In this document: in pieces, positions 42,401 to 51,271 of the stretch
Layout of the letters: each line of letters begins with the position of its first letter
Position numbering within the stretch: the first letter of the stretch is position 1
From: Nocardia australiensis
Lineage (GTDB): Bacteria > Actinomycetota > Actinomycetes > Mycobacteriales > Mycobacteriaceae
NCBI RefSeq assembly: GCF_020733705.1
Contig: NZ_JAJFZM010000001.1
Span: 3,186,952 to 3,250,951 of the forward strand
Length of the DNA stretch: 64,000 bases
Direction: 5' to 3'
The notes under the pieces: model-generated
Seen by the model: only the letters and a program-made list of their open reading frames with translations
Told to the model about the DNA's origin: nothing
Databases searched by the model: none
Program-made: the position numbers and the translations under genes

Positions 42401-44415
42401 ATAAGGCGATGGGCATTACTGCGAGGGGCGCGTGGGAGAGTGTGAAGCGCCACTTCCAGGAGATGGATATCGATACGCAGACAGATGATTTCACTGTTGT
42501 CGGTGTTGGAGATATGAGTGGTGATGTGTTCGGCAACGGCATGTTGCTCTCGGAGCACATTCGCCTGGTCGCGGCGTTCGACCATCGGCACATCTTCCTC
42601 GACCCCGATCCGGACGCGGCCACCTCGTACGCTGAACGGCAGCGTATGTTCCAGCTGCCCCGCTCGTCCTGGGCCGATTACGACGGATCGGTGATCAGCA
42701 CCGGCGGTGGCGTCTGGGACCGCACCGTGAAATCCGTCCCGATCAGCCCGCAGGCACGCAAGGCGCTGGGGCTGGCCGATGACGTGACGGCGTTGTCGCC
42801 ACCGGAACTGGTCCGCGCGATCCTGCGGGCGCCGGTGGGCCTGCTGTGGAACGGTGGTATCGGCACCTACATCAAGGCAAGTACCGAGACGAATGCCGAG
42901 GTCGGCGACAAGTCCAACGATCCGGTCCGTGTCAATGGAAACCAGTTGCGGGTCAAGGTGATTGGTGAGGGCGGCAACCTCGGTGCCACCGCGCTCGGCC
43001 GCATCGAGTTCTGCCGCAATGGCGGCAAGATGAACACCGACGCGCTCGATAACTCGGCGGGCGTCGACTGCTCCGACCACGAGGTCAATATCAAGGTGCT
43101 GCTCGACGACGTCGTCAGCGCCGGGGCGCTGCCCGCGCTCGACCGCAATCCGCTGCTCGCCTCGATGACCGATGAGGTCGCGCGGATGGTGTTGCAGGAC
43201 AACGTTTCCCAGAACTTCCTAATGGGCCTCTCGCGCAGCGAGGCGCCCCGCATGCTGAATGTGCATCAGCGGCTCATCGACGAACTGGAGCAGCGTCGCG
43301 GGCTGGACCGCGAGCTCGAGGCATTGCCCTCGGACGCCGAGGTCAAGCGCCGGATGGAGGAGGGAGCCGGGCTCGCGTCACCTGAACTGTCCAACCTCAT
43401 GGCGCACGTGAAGCTCTCGCTCAAGACCGATCTACTCGACACCGATCTGCCCGATAACGCCCACTTCGCATCCCGGTTGCCGGACTACTTCCCGACTCCG
43501 CTGCGGGACCGATTCGGTTCCGCGATCAAGAAGCACCGGCTGCGTCGTGAAATCCTCACCACGATGATCATCAATGAGGTGGTCGACTACGGCGGGATCA
43601 CCTACGCGCACCGGCTGAACGAGGAGATCGGTGCGACCACCACCGATTCGGTGCGTGCGTTCGCGGCGACCACCGAGATCTTCGACCTGCACGATTTGTG
43701 GGGACGGATTCGGGCCGCCGATGCGGCAGTCTCGGTTCGCGACAAGCTGGAACTGGAAACCAAGCGCACCCTTGACCGTGCTTCACGCTGGTTGCTGAGC
43801 AATCGGCCACAGCCGATCGCGGTCGGCGCGGAGATCAACCGGTACAGCCTGGGGGTGCGGGAGTTGGCGCCCAAGGTGCCCGGCTGGCTGCGCGGTCACC
43901 ACGTCGCCACGCTGACCGATCAGTCCGCCGAACTCATCGCCCTCGGCGCCCCGACCGATTTGGCCACCGAGGTATTCGGGCTGCTGAATCTCTTCCCACT
44001 GCTCGATGTGTTGGATATCGCAGACATCGCCGATCGCAGCGGCGAGGAGGTCGGCTCGCTCTACTACGCGCTCAACGACCATCTCAAGATCGATTGGCTG
44101 TTGCAGGCGGTCAGCCACCTGGAACGCGGCGATCGCTGGCATGCGCTCGCCCGGCTCGCGCTGCGCGACGATATGTACGGTTCGCTGCGTTCATTGACCC
44201 TCGACGTGCTGTCCGCCGGTGACCCGGAAGAGACCGCCGACGAGAAGATTGCATACTGGGAGTCGAAGAATCAGTCCCGGCTCGGGCGTGCCCGTGCCGC
44301 GTTGTCCGAGTTGTTCGAATCTGGAACCCACGATCTCGCGACCCTGTCAGTTGCTGCGCGGCAAGTGCGAAGCATGGTGAGCGGGGCGGGCGCTCAATCG
44401 GAGGTACCGCGTTGA
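39442..44415 (+). CDS. gdh: Large NAD-specific glutamate dehydrogenase (180-kDa class)
   Basis: The 1657-residue protein belongs to the L_180 class of NAD-glutamate dehydrogenases, the size of M. tuberculosis Rv2476c. It has a long N-terminal regulatory region with ACT-like segments. A catalytic domain follows, with LRFGVVARGGLRWSDR near residue 836 and VPVGAKGGFVVKQ near 875. The Rossmann part has VVGVGDMSGDVFGNGMLL near residue 1020 and GEGGNLGATALGRIEF near 1174. It converts glutamate to 2-oxoglutarate and ammonia. ATG 39442 is chosen by homology and the GAGGGA site. The stop overlaps the next gene. Codon use shifts inside the catalytic core (about 41935-42545), where T-ending codons become common. 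Confidence 0.95.
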   Translation: MTVSSELSSAAWAAGLSQELRGELATLEEAYFRHVDAGDVDCAITGITQIFRRHMELATTRPVGRALVRVYHPDDDSGLGAAVQLVTDDMSLLVESIASSLSRMGVSVSEVIHPIFEVERDADGKLLRAAPHEVDGNGATGLRESWMHLQLHPSTSRALLDRIEMAMPDVIADVRQVTGDTEAIRGVQSKLAGELELAAKSGTAPFSGTDLVDCANLLRWLASGNFTVLGYARYQLSTTEGQTVSAPIPDTCLGVLRPDVGTDFRVPLNGGERPLLMLTQGLVPATVHRSVYPYFVGVADFDKNGKITGEHLFIGVFTVTAVHENVLDIPVIERRVRAVIEESGFDLDSFSGQQMLEVIQSFPRTELFSSDTETMRRTAAAVLNVGLRRQVRLFLRSDSYGRFVACLVYLPRDRYTTRVRLEMQDILVRELGGVSIDYSARVSESDLASVYFTVRMPEAELGVPRASAAVAGTSEENRLRIQNLLAEASRTWDDRLNDDVSISTLLDPGIVQRYAAAFPEAYKQDFAPGRALGDVIRLERLTEGVIDQDLYRRADSVPGSWRFTLYIGGTGVSLSQVLPVLQSLGVEVVDERPYQIRLDPAPGGTASIERWIYDFGLVARPELLRSSLDQDLDAELLESSVRAEVLGAEARGLRERFTEAFEAVWYDRAEADALNELVLRARLPWRAVSILRMYAKYLQQAGFPYSQANIARVLLTYPDAARLFVELFAARFDPDTVSAEAATELEAHVRGRIDEVVSLDADRILRAILGLIKATLRTNYYMVGAEPTQPSIDGIGGATYREYISIKVEPREIIELPKPKPQFEIFVYSPRVEGVHLRFGVVARGGLRWSDRLEDFRTEILGLVKAQAVKNAVIVPVGAKGGFVVKQPPTATGDAGVDRQALGAEGEACYRTFISGLLDVTDNVDRATGAVLPPDRVVRRDGDDTYLVVAADKGTAKFSDLANDVARRYGFWLGDAFASGGSAGYDHKAMGITARGAWESVKRHFQEMDIDTQTDDFTVVGVGDMSGDVFGNGMLLSEHIRLVAAFDHRHIFLDPDPDAATSYAERQRMFQLPRSSWADYDGSVISTGGGVWDRTVKSVPISPQARKALGLADDVTALSPPELVRAILRAPVGLLWNGGIGTYIKASTETNAEVGDKSNDPVRVNGNQLRVKVIGEGGNLGATALGRIEFCRNGGKMNTDALDNSAGVDCSDHEVNIKVLLDDVVSAGALPALDRNPLLASMTDEVARMVLQDNVSQNFLMGLSRSEAPRMLNVHQRLIDELEQRRGLDRELEALPSDAEVKRRMEEGAGLASPELSNLMAHVKLSLKTDLLDTDLPDNAHFASRLPDYFPTPLRDRFGSAIKKHRLRREILTTMIINEVVDYGGITYAHRLNEEIGATTTDSVRAFAATTEIFDLHDLWGRIRAADAAVSVRDKLELETKRTLDRASRWLLSNRPQPIAVGAEINRYSLGVRELAPKVPGWLRGHHVATLTDQSAELIALGAPTDLATEVFGLLNLFPLLDVLDIADIADRSGEEVGSLYYALNDHLKIDWLLQAVSHLERGDRWHALARLALRDDMYGSLRSLTLDVLSAGDPEETADEKIAYWESKNQSRLGRARAALSELFESGTHDLATLSVAARQVRSMVSGAGAQSEVPR

Positions 44416-44879
44416 CAAGTCCGTTGGACGATAATGGGACCGCGCGCGGCGCCACCGCCGTGCTACCCAAGCGCTTTCACGCCAAGGTGGACGTACGGTG
44501 GTCGGACATGGACGTGTTCCAGCACGTCAACCATGCCCGCATGGTGACACTCCTGGAGGAGGCTCGGATCCCGTGGCTGTTCGAGGACGGCCGGCCCACT
44601 GCCGCGCTGCGGGAGGGGTGCGTGCTGGCGGACCTGCGGGTGCGCTATCGCGGACAGCTGCGGCATGAGGACACCCCGCTCGATATCGCCATGTGGATCG
44701 AGCAGTTGCGTGCGGTCGACTTCACCATCGGCTACGAGGTCCGCGCCGCGGGGGCGGCGCCGGGCTCGCCTGCCGCGGTGATCGCGTCCACGCAGATCGC
44801 CGCGTTCGATATTCAGCAGCAGCGGCTGCGGCGGCTCACCGAGACCGAGCGCGACTATTTCACCGAATGGATGGAGTGA
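44412..44879 (+). CDS. Acyl-CoA thioesterase, hot-dog fold (4HBT)
   Basis: The 155-residue protein has the 4HBT signature: VRWSDMDVFQHVNHARMVTLLEEAR near residue 27, with the catalytic Asp in SDMD, and a beta segment VLADLRVRYRGQLRHED. It hydrolyses acyl-CoA thioesters; the preferred chain is unknown. It starts with TTG 44412 overlapping the gdh stop (TTGA), which implies translational coupling, as in the matching M. tuberculosis locus (Rv2475c). No better start lies downstream before the conserved domain. Confidence 0.85.
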   Translation: MTSPLDDNGTARGATAVLPKRFHAKVDVRWSDMDVFQHVNHARMVTLLEEARIPWLFEDGRPTAALREGCVLADLRVRYRGQLRHEDTPLDIAMWIEQLRAVDFTIGYEVRAAGAAPGSPAAVIASTQIAAFDIQQQRLRRLTETERDYFTEWME

Positions 44880-44913
44880 ACCTCGACCGCGCGGTGACAT
44901 CGGGACAGTGGTG

Positions 44914-45579
44914 ATGTCAGGACAACGCGTGCTGGAGGTCTCCGATCCGGCCGAGCGAGAGAACCTGGCGACCTTCCTCACCCGGGCCCTTCGCCTGGAC
45001 CCCGCGGCGGTGGTGCGTATGCGCCGTCGCGGGGACCGGCTCGTTTCTGCCTGGGTGGCAACGGGTTTCGAGGTGCTCGCGGTGCGGACCGTGGCGGCTG
45101 GACTCGGCGTCGACGATGTCACCGTCGGCGGCGATCTGGTGCTGGCCGGGCTGGCCGCCGGTGGTTCGATCGATCTCGGCTATGGCATGGACTCCGCATG
45201 GCGCGGCGCGCTGCCGCCCGCCGACGGGTTCGCTCACGTCGACGATGTGCCCGCCCGTACCCTGGTCGAACTCGCGGAGCAGGGGGTGCAACTGGCGAAG
45301 GAACACGGCAGTGGCCACGGACCGCCCGCCTCGCTGCTGGATCAGACGGTGTTGACGGTCTCCGATGCCGATACTCGGGTGCAGGTACCGATGCGCGTCG
45401 TCTTCGCTCTCACCGCAATGGACTTCATTCCGCACTCCGGTGACAAGGCCGAATCCGGCCGGATCCAGCCGACGGAGATCGTGCGCGTTCGTGCCACCAA
45501 AACGTGGCTGCGCATCGATGCCCGCTTTGGATCGGTTGCCCGTCGACGCAGTGGTGCCATTCCGCTGTTGCCCAGCTGA
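44914..45579 (+). CDS. Conserved actinobacterial protein of unknown function
   Basis: The 221-residue protein is soluble, rich in alternating strands and helices, and has no motif I can name. Recognisable features are an N-terminal SDPAERENLATFLTRALRLDP and a C-terminal basic tail (VARRRSGAIPLLPS). It follows the thioesterase by 34 bp in the place of the Rv2474c-type gene of M. tuberculosis. Start choice among GTG 44908, GTG 44911 and ATG 44914 is open; ATG is given. High third-position GC supports real coding. Confidence 0.7.
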   Translation: MSGQRVLEVSDPAERENLATFLTRALRLDPAAVVRMRRRGDRLVSAWVATGFEVLAVRTVAAGLGVDDVTVGGDLVLAGLAAGGSIDLGYGMDSAWRGALPPADGFAHVDDVPARTLVELAEQGVQLAKEHGSGHGPPASLLDQTVLTVSDADTRVQVPMRVVFALTAMDFIPHSGDKAESGRIQPTEIVRVRATKTWLRIDARFGSVARRRSGAIPLLPS

Positions 45580-45596
45580 GCGGGCACACCCGACGG

Positions 45597-45929
45597 TCAG
45601 GACACGCCGAGTAGCCGCAAACCTGCGGTGGTCGCGGCCGCGGCAACGATGACGACGAGCAGCGGCCGGTCACGCCACGCCAGCACGCCACCCACCAGCA
45701 CGCCGGCGGGCAGCGCGAAGCCTACGTGTCCGGACCCGACGGGAACCGCAGTCACCGCGACCAGCGCGGCGAGCAGCACCACCGCCCCGATATCCAGCAA
45801 TTGTGTTGCGCGATCGGGGAATCGGATCCGATTCCGTAGCATGGGACCGGCCCACCGGAACGCGTAGGTGCCGCAGGCCAGCATGAGCGCGGCGGCCAGC
45901 AGCAATGGCGAAACCAAGTGCGAATTCAT
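45597..45929 (-). CDS. azlD: AzlD-type branched-chain amino acid export subunit
   Basis: The 110-residue protein is a four-helix membrane protein of the AzlD family. LLAAALMLACGTYAFRWAGPML lies near residue 9, then three further hydrophobic segments follow, ending VVIVAAAATTAGLRLLGVS. With AzlC it forms a two-subunit exporter of branched-chain or related amino acids. Its ATG (45927-45929) overlaps the AzlC stop in ATGA manner. Confidence 0.85.
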   Translation of the reverse strand: MNSHLVSPLLLAAALMLACGTYAFRWAGPMLRNRIRFPDRATQLLDIGAVVLLAALVAVTAVPVGSGHVGFALPAGVLVGGVLAWRDRPLLVVIVAAAATTAGLRLLGVS

Positions 45930-46627
45930 CCCTCGCCCCGTTCGGTGGAGGAGGCGGCCCCCCGGTCCCATGCCGCGAACACCACACCGATCAACGCGAT
46001 CAGCACCGGCATCCCGGCAGGCAGAAAGGGCGCACTCGCGACGGCCGTTGCCGCACCGACCAGCGCCGCACGCATCGTCGTCGCCCGTGCGCGCAGCGCG
46101 GGCACCACCAGCGCGAGTAGCACCGCGGGGAACACCGCGTCCAAGCCGATCACCGAGGTATCGGGCACAACGGTCCCGATGACCGCACCGATCGCCGCGC
46201 CACCGGGCCAAGCGAGCAGCACCCCGAGTCCACTGATCCAGTACGTGGCGCGCCTGCGCGAGACATCGGACTGTGCGAGCGCGAGTGCGACGGATTCGTC
46301 GTTCATCACGTGCACCCCGATCGGCCGCCGCCATCCGGTGCCGACCACATCGGGAATCGACAGTCCATAGGGCACATGCCTGGCATTGACCAGCAGTCCG
46401 GCGAAGGCTGCCGCGAAAGGACTACCGCCCGCGGCGATAATGCCGATGAACAGGAATTCCGAGCCACCGGCCAGGATCAGGACGCCGAGGACAATCGGCA
46501 GCCAGAGCGGAAAGCCCGAGGTGACGGCGGTCGCACCGTAGGAAACTCCGATCAGCACGACCGCGAGACATACCGCTGCGATGCCTGACAGTGTGTCCCG
46601 ATCGAGTGTTCGCCATATCGAACGCAT
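45926..46627 (-). CDS. azlC: AzlC-type branched-chain amino acid export subunit
   Basis: The 233-residue membrane protein has the AzlC/YgaZ core: GVSYGATAVTSGFPLWLPI near residue 27, GGSEFLFIGIIAAGG near 54, and VNARHVPYGLSIP near 79. About seven hydrophobic segments follow. It forms the large subunit of the AzlCD exporter. The gene is divergent from the XRE-cupin regulator (84-bp gap), which is the usual arrangement for an exporter and its controlling regulator. Confidence 0.9.
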   Translation of the reverse strand: MRSIWRTLDRDTLSGIAAVCLAVVLIGVSYGATAVTSGFPLWLPIVLGVLILAGGSEFLFIGIIAAGGSPFAAAFAGLLVNARHVPYGLSIPDVVGTGWRRPIGVHVMNDESVALALAQSDVSRRRATYWISGLGVLLAWPGGAAIGAVIGTVVPDTSVIGLDAVFPAVLLALVVPALRARATTMRAALVGAATAVASAPFLPAGMPVLIALIGVVFAAWDRGAASSTERGEG

Positions 46628-46711
46628 GTTGTTTATAGTGAACGATGAGGCGTCGGTTCGTCAATGTGGTTTTCTGTTGGGCGGTCTTTCAACTCGACGG
46701 GAGCAAATACG

Positions 46712-47278
46712 GTGCCAGACGAGCAGAAGGTGGCGACACCGCAGGCGGCGATCGCTGCCTCGCTACGCCGGGAACGCGCACGCGCGGGCCTGTCTCTCAC
46801 CGAGGTCGCGAACCGCGCCGGTATCGCGAAATCAACACTGTCCCAACTCGAATCGGGCGCGGGCAACCCCAGCATCGAGACGCTTTGGGCACTGTGCGTC
46901 GCCTTGGATATGCCGTTCTCCAGGCTGCTCGATCCGCCGCGGCCGAGTGTTCAGGTGATCCGGGCGGGTGAGGGCCCGGTCGTGGCAGCCGAAGCGTCGG
47001 ACTATCGCGCCACGTTGCTGGCCGCGAGCCCGCCGAACGCCCGTCGCGATCTCTTCCGGGTCACCGCCGAGCCCGGCCACGCACGCACCTCCGAGCCGCA
47101 TATGCCGGGCGCGGTCGAACATGTGCTGCTCGCCGCGGGTCGCGCGCGGGCCGGGCTCGTGGCATCACCGGTCGAGCTTCGACCGGGCGATTACATCTCC
47201 TACCCGGCCGACGTGGTGCATGTGTTCGAGGCGCTCGAATCAGGGACGTGGGCGACGTTGATGGTCGAATACACCTGA
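46712..47278 (+). CDS. XRE-family regulator with cupin sensor domain
   Basis: The 188-residue protein has a helix-turn-helix (LSLTEVANRAGIAKSTLSQLESGAGNP, residues about 28-54) and a C-terminal cupin (PHMPGAVEHVLLAAGRAR and LRPGDYISYPADVVHVFEAL). Such proteins sense a small ligand and control the adjacent transporter, here very likely azlCD. GTG 46712 is chosen because GGGAG lies 8 bp upstream; the open frame extends to 46664 without a ribosome site. Confidence 0.88.
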   Translation: MPDEQKVATPQAAIAASLRRERARAGLSLTEVANRAGIAKSTLSQLESGAGNPSIETLWALCVALDMPFSRLLDPPRPSVQVIRAGEGPVVAAEASDYRATLLAASPPNARRDLFRVTAEPGHARTSEPHMPGAVEHVLLAAGRARAGLVASPVELRPGDYISYPADVVHVFEALESGTWATLMVEYT

Positions 47279-47280
47279 GC

Positions 47281-48015
47281 TCAGGCGGCGCCTTCACCGA
47301 GATACTGCAACCACACCGGATCGAGATCGGCGGTAGTGGACAGCAATCGCCAGTGCGGACCCTTCGGCGAGATCAGCGGTGAGCGCAGCGTCCAGCCCAG
47401 CTCGCTGAGTAGTTTGTCGGCCTTGCGGTGGTTGCATGGCGCGCAGCTGGCGACGCAGTTTTCCCAGGAATGTTCGCCGCCGCGGCTGCGTGGGATGACG
47501 TGATCGATGGTCTCGGCCTTGCCGCCGCAGTAGCCGCAGCGGTAGCGGTCGCGGTGCATGAGCGCGGCACGGGTCATCGGAACCCGAGCCCGATAGGGCA
47601 CATGGACATAACTGCGCAATCGGATGACCGACGGAATGGTGAGTGCGGACTCGGCCGAATGGACAACCGGCCCATCGGGATCGTGGTGCACGGTGTCTGC
47701 TTTATCGCAGATCAGCAGGACGACTGCGCGGCGCGCGGACAGGGCGGTGAGCGGCTCGTAGGTGGCGTTCAGCAGCAGCACCCGGCGCTTCAACCAGTTG
47801 ATGCCCTCGCTGGGGACGGGCGTGAGGTGGTGACCATTCTCACCATGATGGGAGAGGCCGCCGTTCGGGACGGTCTCGTCGGTGCGATGCGCACCCGGGA
47901 AATGATCGGACAGAATGTGCAGCGGAGTAGCCCCCGACCCACGATTGTGGACGTCGGCGGGCTGGAGTTGTCGGTGCGTTCTGGCCTCGTGTGATCGGCC
48001 GCGCCGCTGCTTCAT
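47281..48015 (-). CDS. HNH endonuclease
   Basis: The protein has a clear C-terminal HNH domain: YRCGYCGGKAETIDHVIPRS with the zinc Cys pair and catalytic His, then ENCVASCAPCNHRKADK with the second Cys pair. The middle segment RRVLLLNATYEPLTALSARRA is typical of the mycobacterial HNH proteins at this locus (Rv2469c). Its cellular role is unknown; restriction-like or repair roles are proposed for the family. ATG 48015 gives 244 residues. The first 75 are low in conservation, and a later TTG or GTG start before RRVLLLN is possible. Confidence 0.8.
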   Translation of the reverse strand: MKQRRGRSHEARTHRQLQPADVHNRGSGATPLHILSDHFPGAHRTDETVPNGGLSHHGENGHHLTPVPSEGINWLKRRVLLLNATYEPLTALSARRAVVLLICDKADTVHHDPDGPVVHSAESALTIPSVIRLRSYVHVPYRARVPMTRAALMHRDRYRCGYCGGKAETIDHVIPRSRGGEHSWENCVASCAPCNHRKADKLLSELGWTLRSPLISPKGPHWRLLSTTADLDPVWLQYLGEGAA

Positions 48016-48241
48016 GTGGACCCCGATTTCCTGGATTTCAAGATCATGTGGTATTTGGGCAGACACTGCCACCCAGTTGACCATGGAACGTCGGACATTG
48101 CACGGTGATTTCGAACAATGTCGGATGAACTGTGGTTGCAGGGCTGCCAGGCTGTGACGCGGGCACAATGGACTGCGGTCACTGAGCGACCGCTTGCGGA
48201 TCGCTCGAACAACGAGCATTCGGCCCAATCGAAAGGACCTG

Positions 48242-48661
48242 ATGATTTCCGGCGAGCAAACGGCGGGTCAGACAGCCACGCAGTCGTTCTACGACGCGGT
48301 GGGTGGCGCTGTGACATTCCAGCGGATCCTCGGAGCGTTCTATCGTGAGGTCGCCGCCGACGAGGTGTTGCGCCCGCTGTACCCGGAAGAGGATCTCGGT
48401 CCGGCCGAGCGACGGTTGCGCATGTTCCTAGAGCAGTACTGGGGCGGGCCTCGCACCTATTCCGAGGAACGCGGGCATCCGCGCCTGCGGATGCGGCACA
48501 TGCCGTTCAAGATCGGCCCGGTGGAGCGCGACGCATGGCTGCGTTGCATGCGCATCGGCGTGGCGGAAATCGAGCCGGAGGTTCTCGATGACGAGCACCG
48601 CACGGCATTGCTCGGCTATCTGGAGAATGCGGCGAATTCGCTGATGAACGCGGATTGGTGA
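48242..48661 (+). CDS. glbO: Truncated hemoglobin, group II (trHbO)
   Basis: The 139-residue protein is a 2-over-2 globin: [26 protein letters not shown] near residue 15, [19 protein letters not shown] near 62, and [14 protein letters not shown] with the proximal His near 81. Group II members bind O2 tightly and are linked to respiration and redox protection in mycobacteria (GlbO, Rv2470). It starts at ATG 48242 with AAAGGA upstream. It is divergent from the HNH gene. Confidence 0.93.
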   Translation: MISGEQTAGQTATQSFYDAVGGAVTFQRILGAFYREVAADEVLRPLYPEEDLGPAERRLRMFLEQYWGGPRTYSEERGHPRLRMRHMPFKIGPVERDAWLRCMRIGVAEIEPEVLDDEHRTALLGYLENAANSLMNADW

Positions 48662-48794
48662 GATCGTTTTCGCCGAGTGTGGTGGTAGGGCGCGGGTTTT
48701 CACCGGCGCCCTCGAACGCTGGTGATTTGCCCGATGTCGAGAACTCTGGCGGGCTTGAGCAAATTTGCCGCATTGTTTTGGCACTATTACCCGT

Positions 48795-50399
48795 GTGACT
48801 GATACACCAGCCATGACGGCGCCGGTGGATCGCACCACGCAACCATGGTGGCGGTCTGCCGTGTTCTACCAGGTTTATCCCCGATCCTTCGCGGACTCCG
48901 ACGGTGATGGCACCGGCGATCTCGGCGGCATCCGCGACAAGCTCGGCTATCTGGAACTACTGGGGGTGGACGCGCTCTGGGTATGTCCTGTCATGCGTTC
49001 GCCGATGGTCGACGGTGGCTACGACGTTTCCGATCCGCGCGATATCGACCCGCTGTTCGGTGGCCTGGAGGCGATGGACGAACTGATCGCTGAGGCGCAC
49101 GACCGTCATATCAAGATCACGATGGACTTGGTCCCCAACCACACCAGCAGTGAACATCCATGGTTCACCGCGGCATTGGCCGCCGCCCCCGACAGCGCGG
49201 AACGCGCTCGCTACATCTTCCGGCCGGGCCGCGGACCCGATGGCGCGCAGCCGCCGAACAATTGGCCGAGCATCTTCGGCGGGCCCGCCTGGACCCGCGT
49301 CACCGAGGCCGACGGCAGCCCCGGTGATTGGTATCTGCACATCTTCGCGCCCGAGCAGCCCGACCTGAACTGGGACAACCCCGAGGTCGCCGCCGATTTC
49401 GAACAGACGCTGCGATTCTGGCTCGACCGTGGTGTCGACGGCTTCCGCCTCGATGTCGCGCACGGAATGGCCAAACCCAACGGGTTGCCCGATCTGGCGG
49501 AAGTCTCGACCAAGATGCTCGTTCACGACGACAGCGACCTACGTTTCAACAATCCCGGCGTACACGACATTCACCGTCGCATCCGCAAGGTGCTCGACGA
49601 ATATCCGGACGCGGTCGCCATCGGCGAGGTGTGGGTCGATGACAACACCCGCTTCAGTGAGTACGTGCGTCCCGACGAACTGCATTTGGCCTTCAACTTC
49701 CGCCTCGCCGAGACGGCGTTCACCTCCGACGCGGTACGCGCGGCGATCGAGAACTCCCTTGCGGCAGTCGGCCCGGTTGAGGCCACACCGACCTGGACGC
49801 TGTCCAACCACGACGTCGAACGCGAGGTCACCCGGTACGGCGGCGGTGCCGAGGGGGTGGCGCGGGCCAGAGCGATGATGATGGTGGAGTTGGCCCTGCC
49901 GGGTGCGGTGTTCATCTACAACGGTTCCGAACTGGGCCTGCCGAACGCGGACGATCTGCCGGAGGCGGCTTTGCGGGACCCGGTGTGGGAGCGTTCCGGG
50001 CACACCGAGCGAGGTCGCGATGGCTGCCGGGTGCCGATCCCGTGGGAGGGCGCCGCGCCACCGTTCGGGTTCACCACCGCCGCGGAATCCTGGTTGCCGA
50101 TTCCGTCGCAGTGGGCGGCGCTCACTGTGGAGGCGCAACTGGAGGAGCTCGGCTCCACGGTCTCGCTCTATCGGATGGCCATCGAATTACGCGGTGTTCG
50201 AAAGGAATTCGCTGGTCCGGACATCGAGTGGTTCGGCTGCCCGGCGGATTGCCTCGCCTTCCGGAGACCAGGCGGATTGGTCTGTGTACTGAACGCGTCG
50301 ACCGCGCCGATCGCCCTGCCGCCCGGCGATGTACTGCTGGCGAGCGCGCGCCCGGAGCACGGAAAGCTGCCCGCGAACGCCGCGGCCTGGCTGGTCTGA
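48795..50399 (+). CDS. aglA: GH13 alpha-glucosidase (AglA-like)
   Basis: The 534-residue protein has the complete GH13 set: VFYQVYPRSFADSDGDGTGD near residue 19, DLVPNHTS, nucleophile Asp in DGFRLDVAHG near 215, acid Glu in AIGEVWVDD near 278, and SNHDVER near 339. It cleaves alpha-glucosidic bonds of oligosaccharides or trehalose-like sugars, matching Rv2471 of M. tuberculosis in position. GTG 48795 or ATG 48813 may be the start; neither has a ribosome site, and TATTAC at 48785 suggests a leaderless mRNA. A stable hairpin follows the stop. Confidence 0.9.
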   Translation: MTDTPAMTAPVDRTTQPWWRSAVFYQVYPRSFADSDGDGTGDLGGIRDKLGYLELLGVDALWVCPVMRSPMVDGGYDVSDPRDIDPLFGGLEAMDELIAEAHDRHIKITMDLVPNHTSSEHPWFTAALAAAPDSAERARYIFRPGRGPDGAQPPNNWPSIFGGPAWTRVTEADGSPGDWYLHIFAPEQPDLNWDNPEVAADFEQTLRFWLDRGVDGFRLDVAHGMAKPNGLPDLAEVSTKMLVHDDSDLRFNNPGVHDIHRRIRKVLDEYPDAVAIGEVWVDDNTRFSEYVRPDELHLAFNFRLAETAFTSDAVRAAIENSLAAVGPVEATPTWTLSNHDVEREVTRYGGGAEGVARARAMMMVELALPGAVFIYNGSELGLPNADDLPEAALRDPVWERSGHTERGRDGCRVPIPWEGAAPPFGFTTAAESWLPIPSQWAALTVEAQLEELGSTVSLYRMAIELRGVRKEFAGPDIEWFGCPADCLAFRRPGGLVCVLNASTAPIALPPGDVLLASARPEHGKLPANAAAWLV

Positions 50400-50411
50400 C
50401 CGAGTGCGAAC

Positions 50412-50452
50412 CCGGCCCCGCGTGCGCCCGAACCGGCCGCACACGGGGCCGG
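50412..50452 (+). terminator. Hairpin after the GH13 gene
   Basis: CCGGCCCCG (50412-50420) and CGGGGCCGG (50444-50452) form the outer stem, extended inward by GTGCG with CGCAC. It begins 13 bp after the stop codon. Confidence 0.7.
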
Positions 50453-50525
50453 TCCGCGCCGACATGAATCAGCGGCGGCCCCACCGGAGGAAGATCTACT
50501 ACACGCGATCGTCTACCGTTGGTCC

Positions 50526-50804
50526 GTGAGCATTCTCGAGACAGTGTTGATCTTCGCGGGCATTCCGCTGGTGATCTACGGCGCGATCGCCGGATTGTCG
50601 TATCTCGGTAAGCCACTCGCCGGTGAGAAACCGGTTCACTACGACCTCGGTCAGAAGTGGACCCAGCCACCGGTGCTGTGGAGTGCGACTGACGAGGTGA
50701 CCAGCCAGGGGCACCACGACATTGCGACGCCGCATGGTAGCCATGCGGCTATCGAATCCGCCGCGGCGGAGCTGATCGGAGGCCGGGCAAGTGGCAAGTT
50801 CTAA
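50526..50804 (+). CDS. Small membrane protein, probable aa3 oxidase subunit CtaJ-like
   Basis: The 92-residue protein has one N-terminal transmembrane helix (TVLIFAGIPLVIYGAIAGL, residues about 6-24) and a soluble tail with VHYDLGQKWTQPPVLWSA. This pattern resembles the small actinobacterial protein annotated as the CtaJ subunit of the aa3 cytochrome oxidase; the identification is from memory and moderate. It starts with GTG 50526 and overlaps the next gene by 14 bp, which indicates co-translation. Confidence 0.7.
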   Translation: MSILETVLIFAGIPLVIYGAIAGLSYLGKPLAGEKPVHYDLGQKWTQPPVLWSATDEVTSQGHHDIATPHGSHAAIESAAAELIGGRASGKF

Positions 50805-51255
50805 TTGGCCCGCGGTGGTAGAGGCCGATCTGCCGCACGGCTACGTGGTCACCAGCAGCGGTCGCGTGTCCGGCGTGCACGAAGCCGGTGACGTGTTCAA
50901 GGAAGCCCCGTTCAGCGATGTCGAGCGGCTGATCATGGATAACACGCTCACCGAGGCGACCAGGGCGACCAAGGTCCGCTTCAACGTCTATTTCGGCGAT
51001 CTCGGCGCGGATCCGGCCACCGGCGTCGACGCGATCTTCCCCGTGACGCCAGAGGCGGCGCGCTCGGTGCTCATCGCCGTTTCCCCCAATAGTCGCGCGA
51101 TCGAGGTCAGGTCGGGTAGCGAGGTCGCCGACCGCGCCAACGATCGGGTCTGCCAGCTCGGCGTCACCGCCGCGCTCAGCTCCTTCCGGCAGGGGCAGCT
51201 CATCGACGGCGTGGTTTCCGCGGTCCGCGTGATGGCGGCTGCCATCGGCAGGTAG
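50791..51255 (+). CDS. DUF5130-family protein
   Basis: The 154-residue protein follows the Rv2468c-like DUF5130 family: an N-terminal SGRVSGVHEAGDVFKEAPFSDVERLI region, VRFNVYFGDL near residue 62, and an AVSPNSRAIEVRSG strand pair. The fold is similar to TPM-type domains with unknown function. GTG 50791 lies inside the preceding gene. The gene ends in a bidirectional hairpin shared with pepN. Confidence 0.8.
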   Translation: MASSNWPAVVEADLPHGYVVTSSGRVSGVHEAGDVFKEAPFSDVERLIMDNTLTEATRATKVRFNVYFGDLGADPATGVDAIFPVTPEAARSVLIAVSPNSRAIEVRSGSEVADRANDRVCQLGVTAALSSFRQGQLIDGVVSAVRVMAAAIGR

Positions 51256-51271
51256 TTCTTCTCGTGCCACC

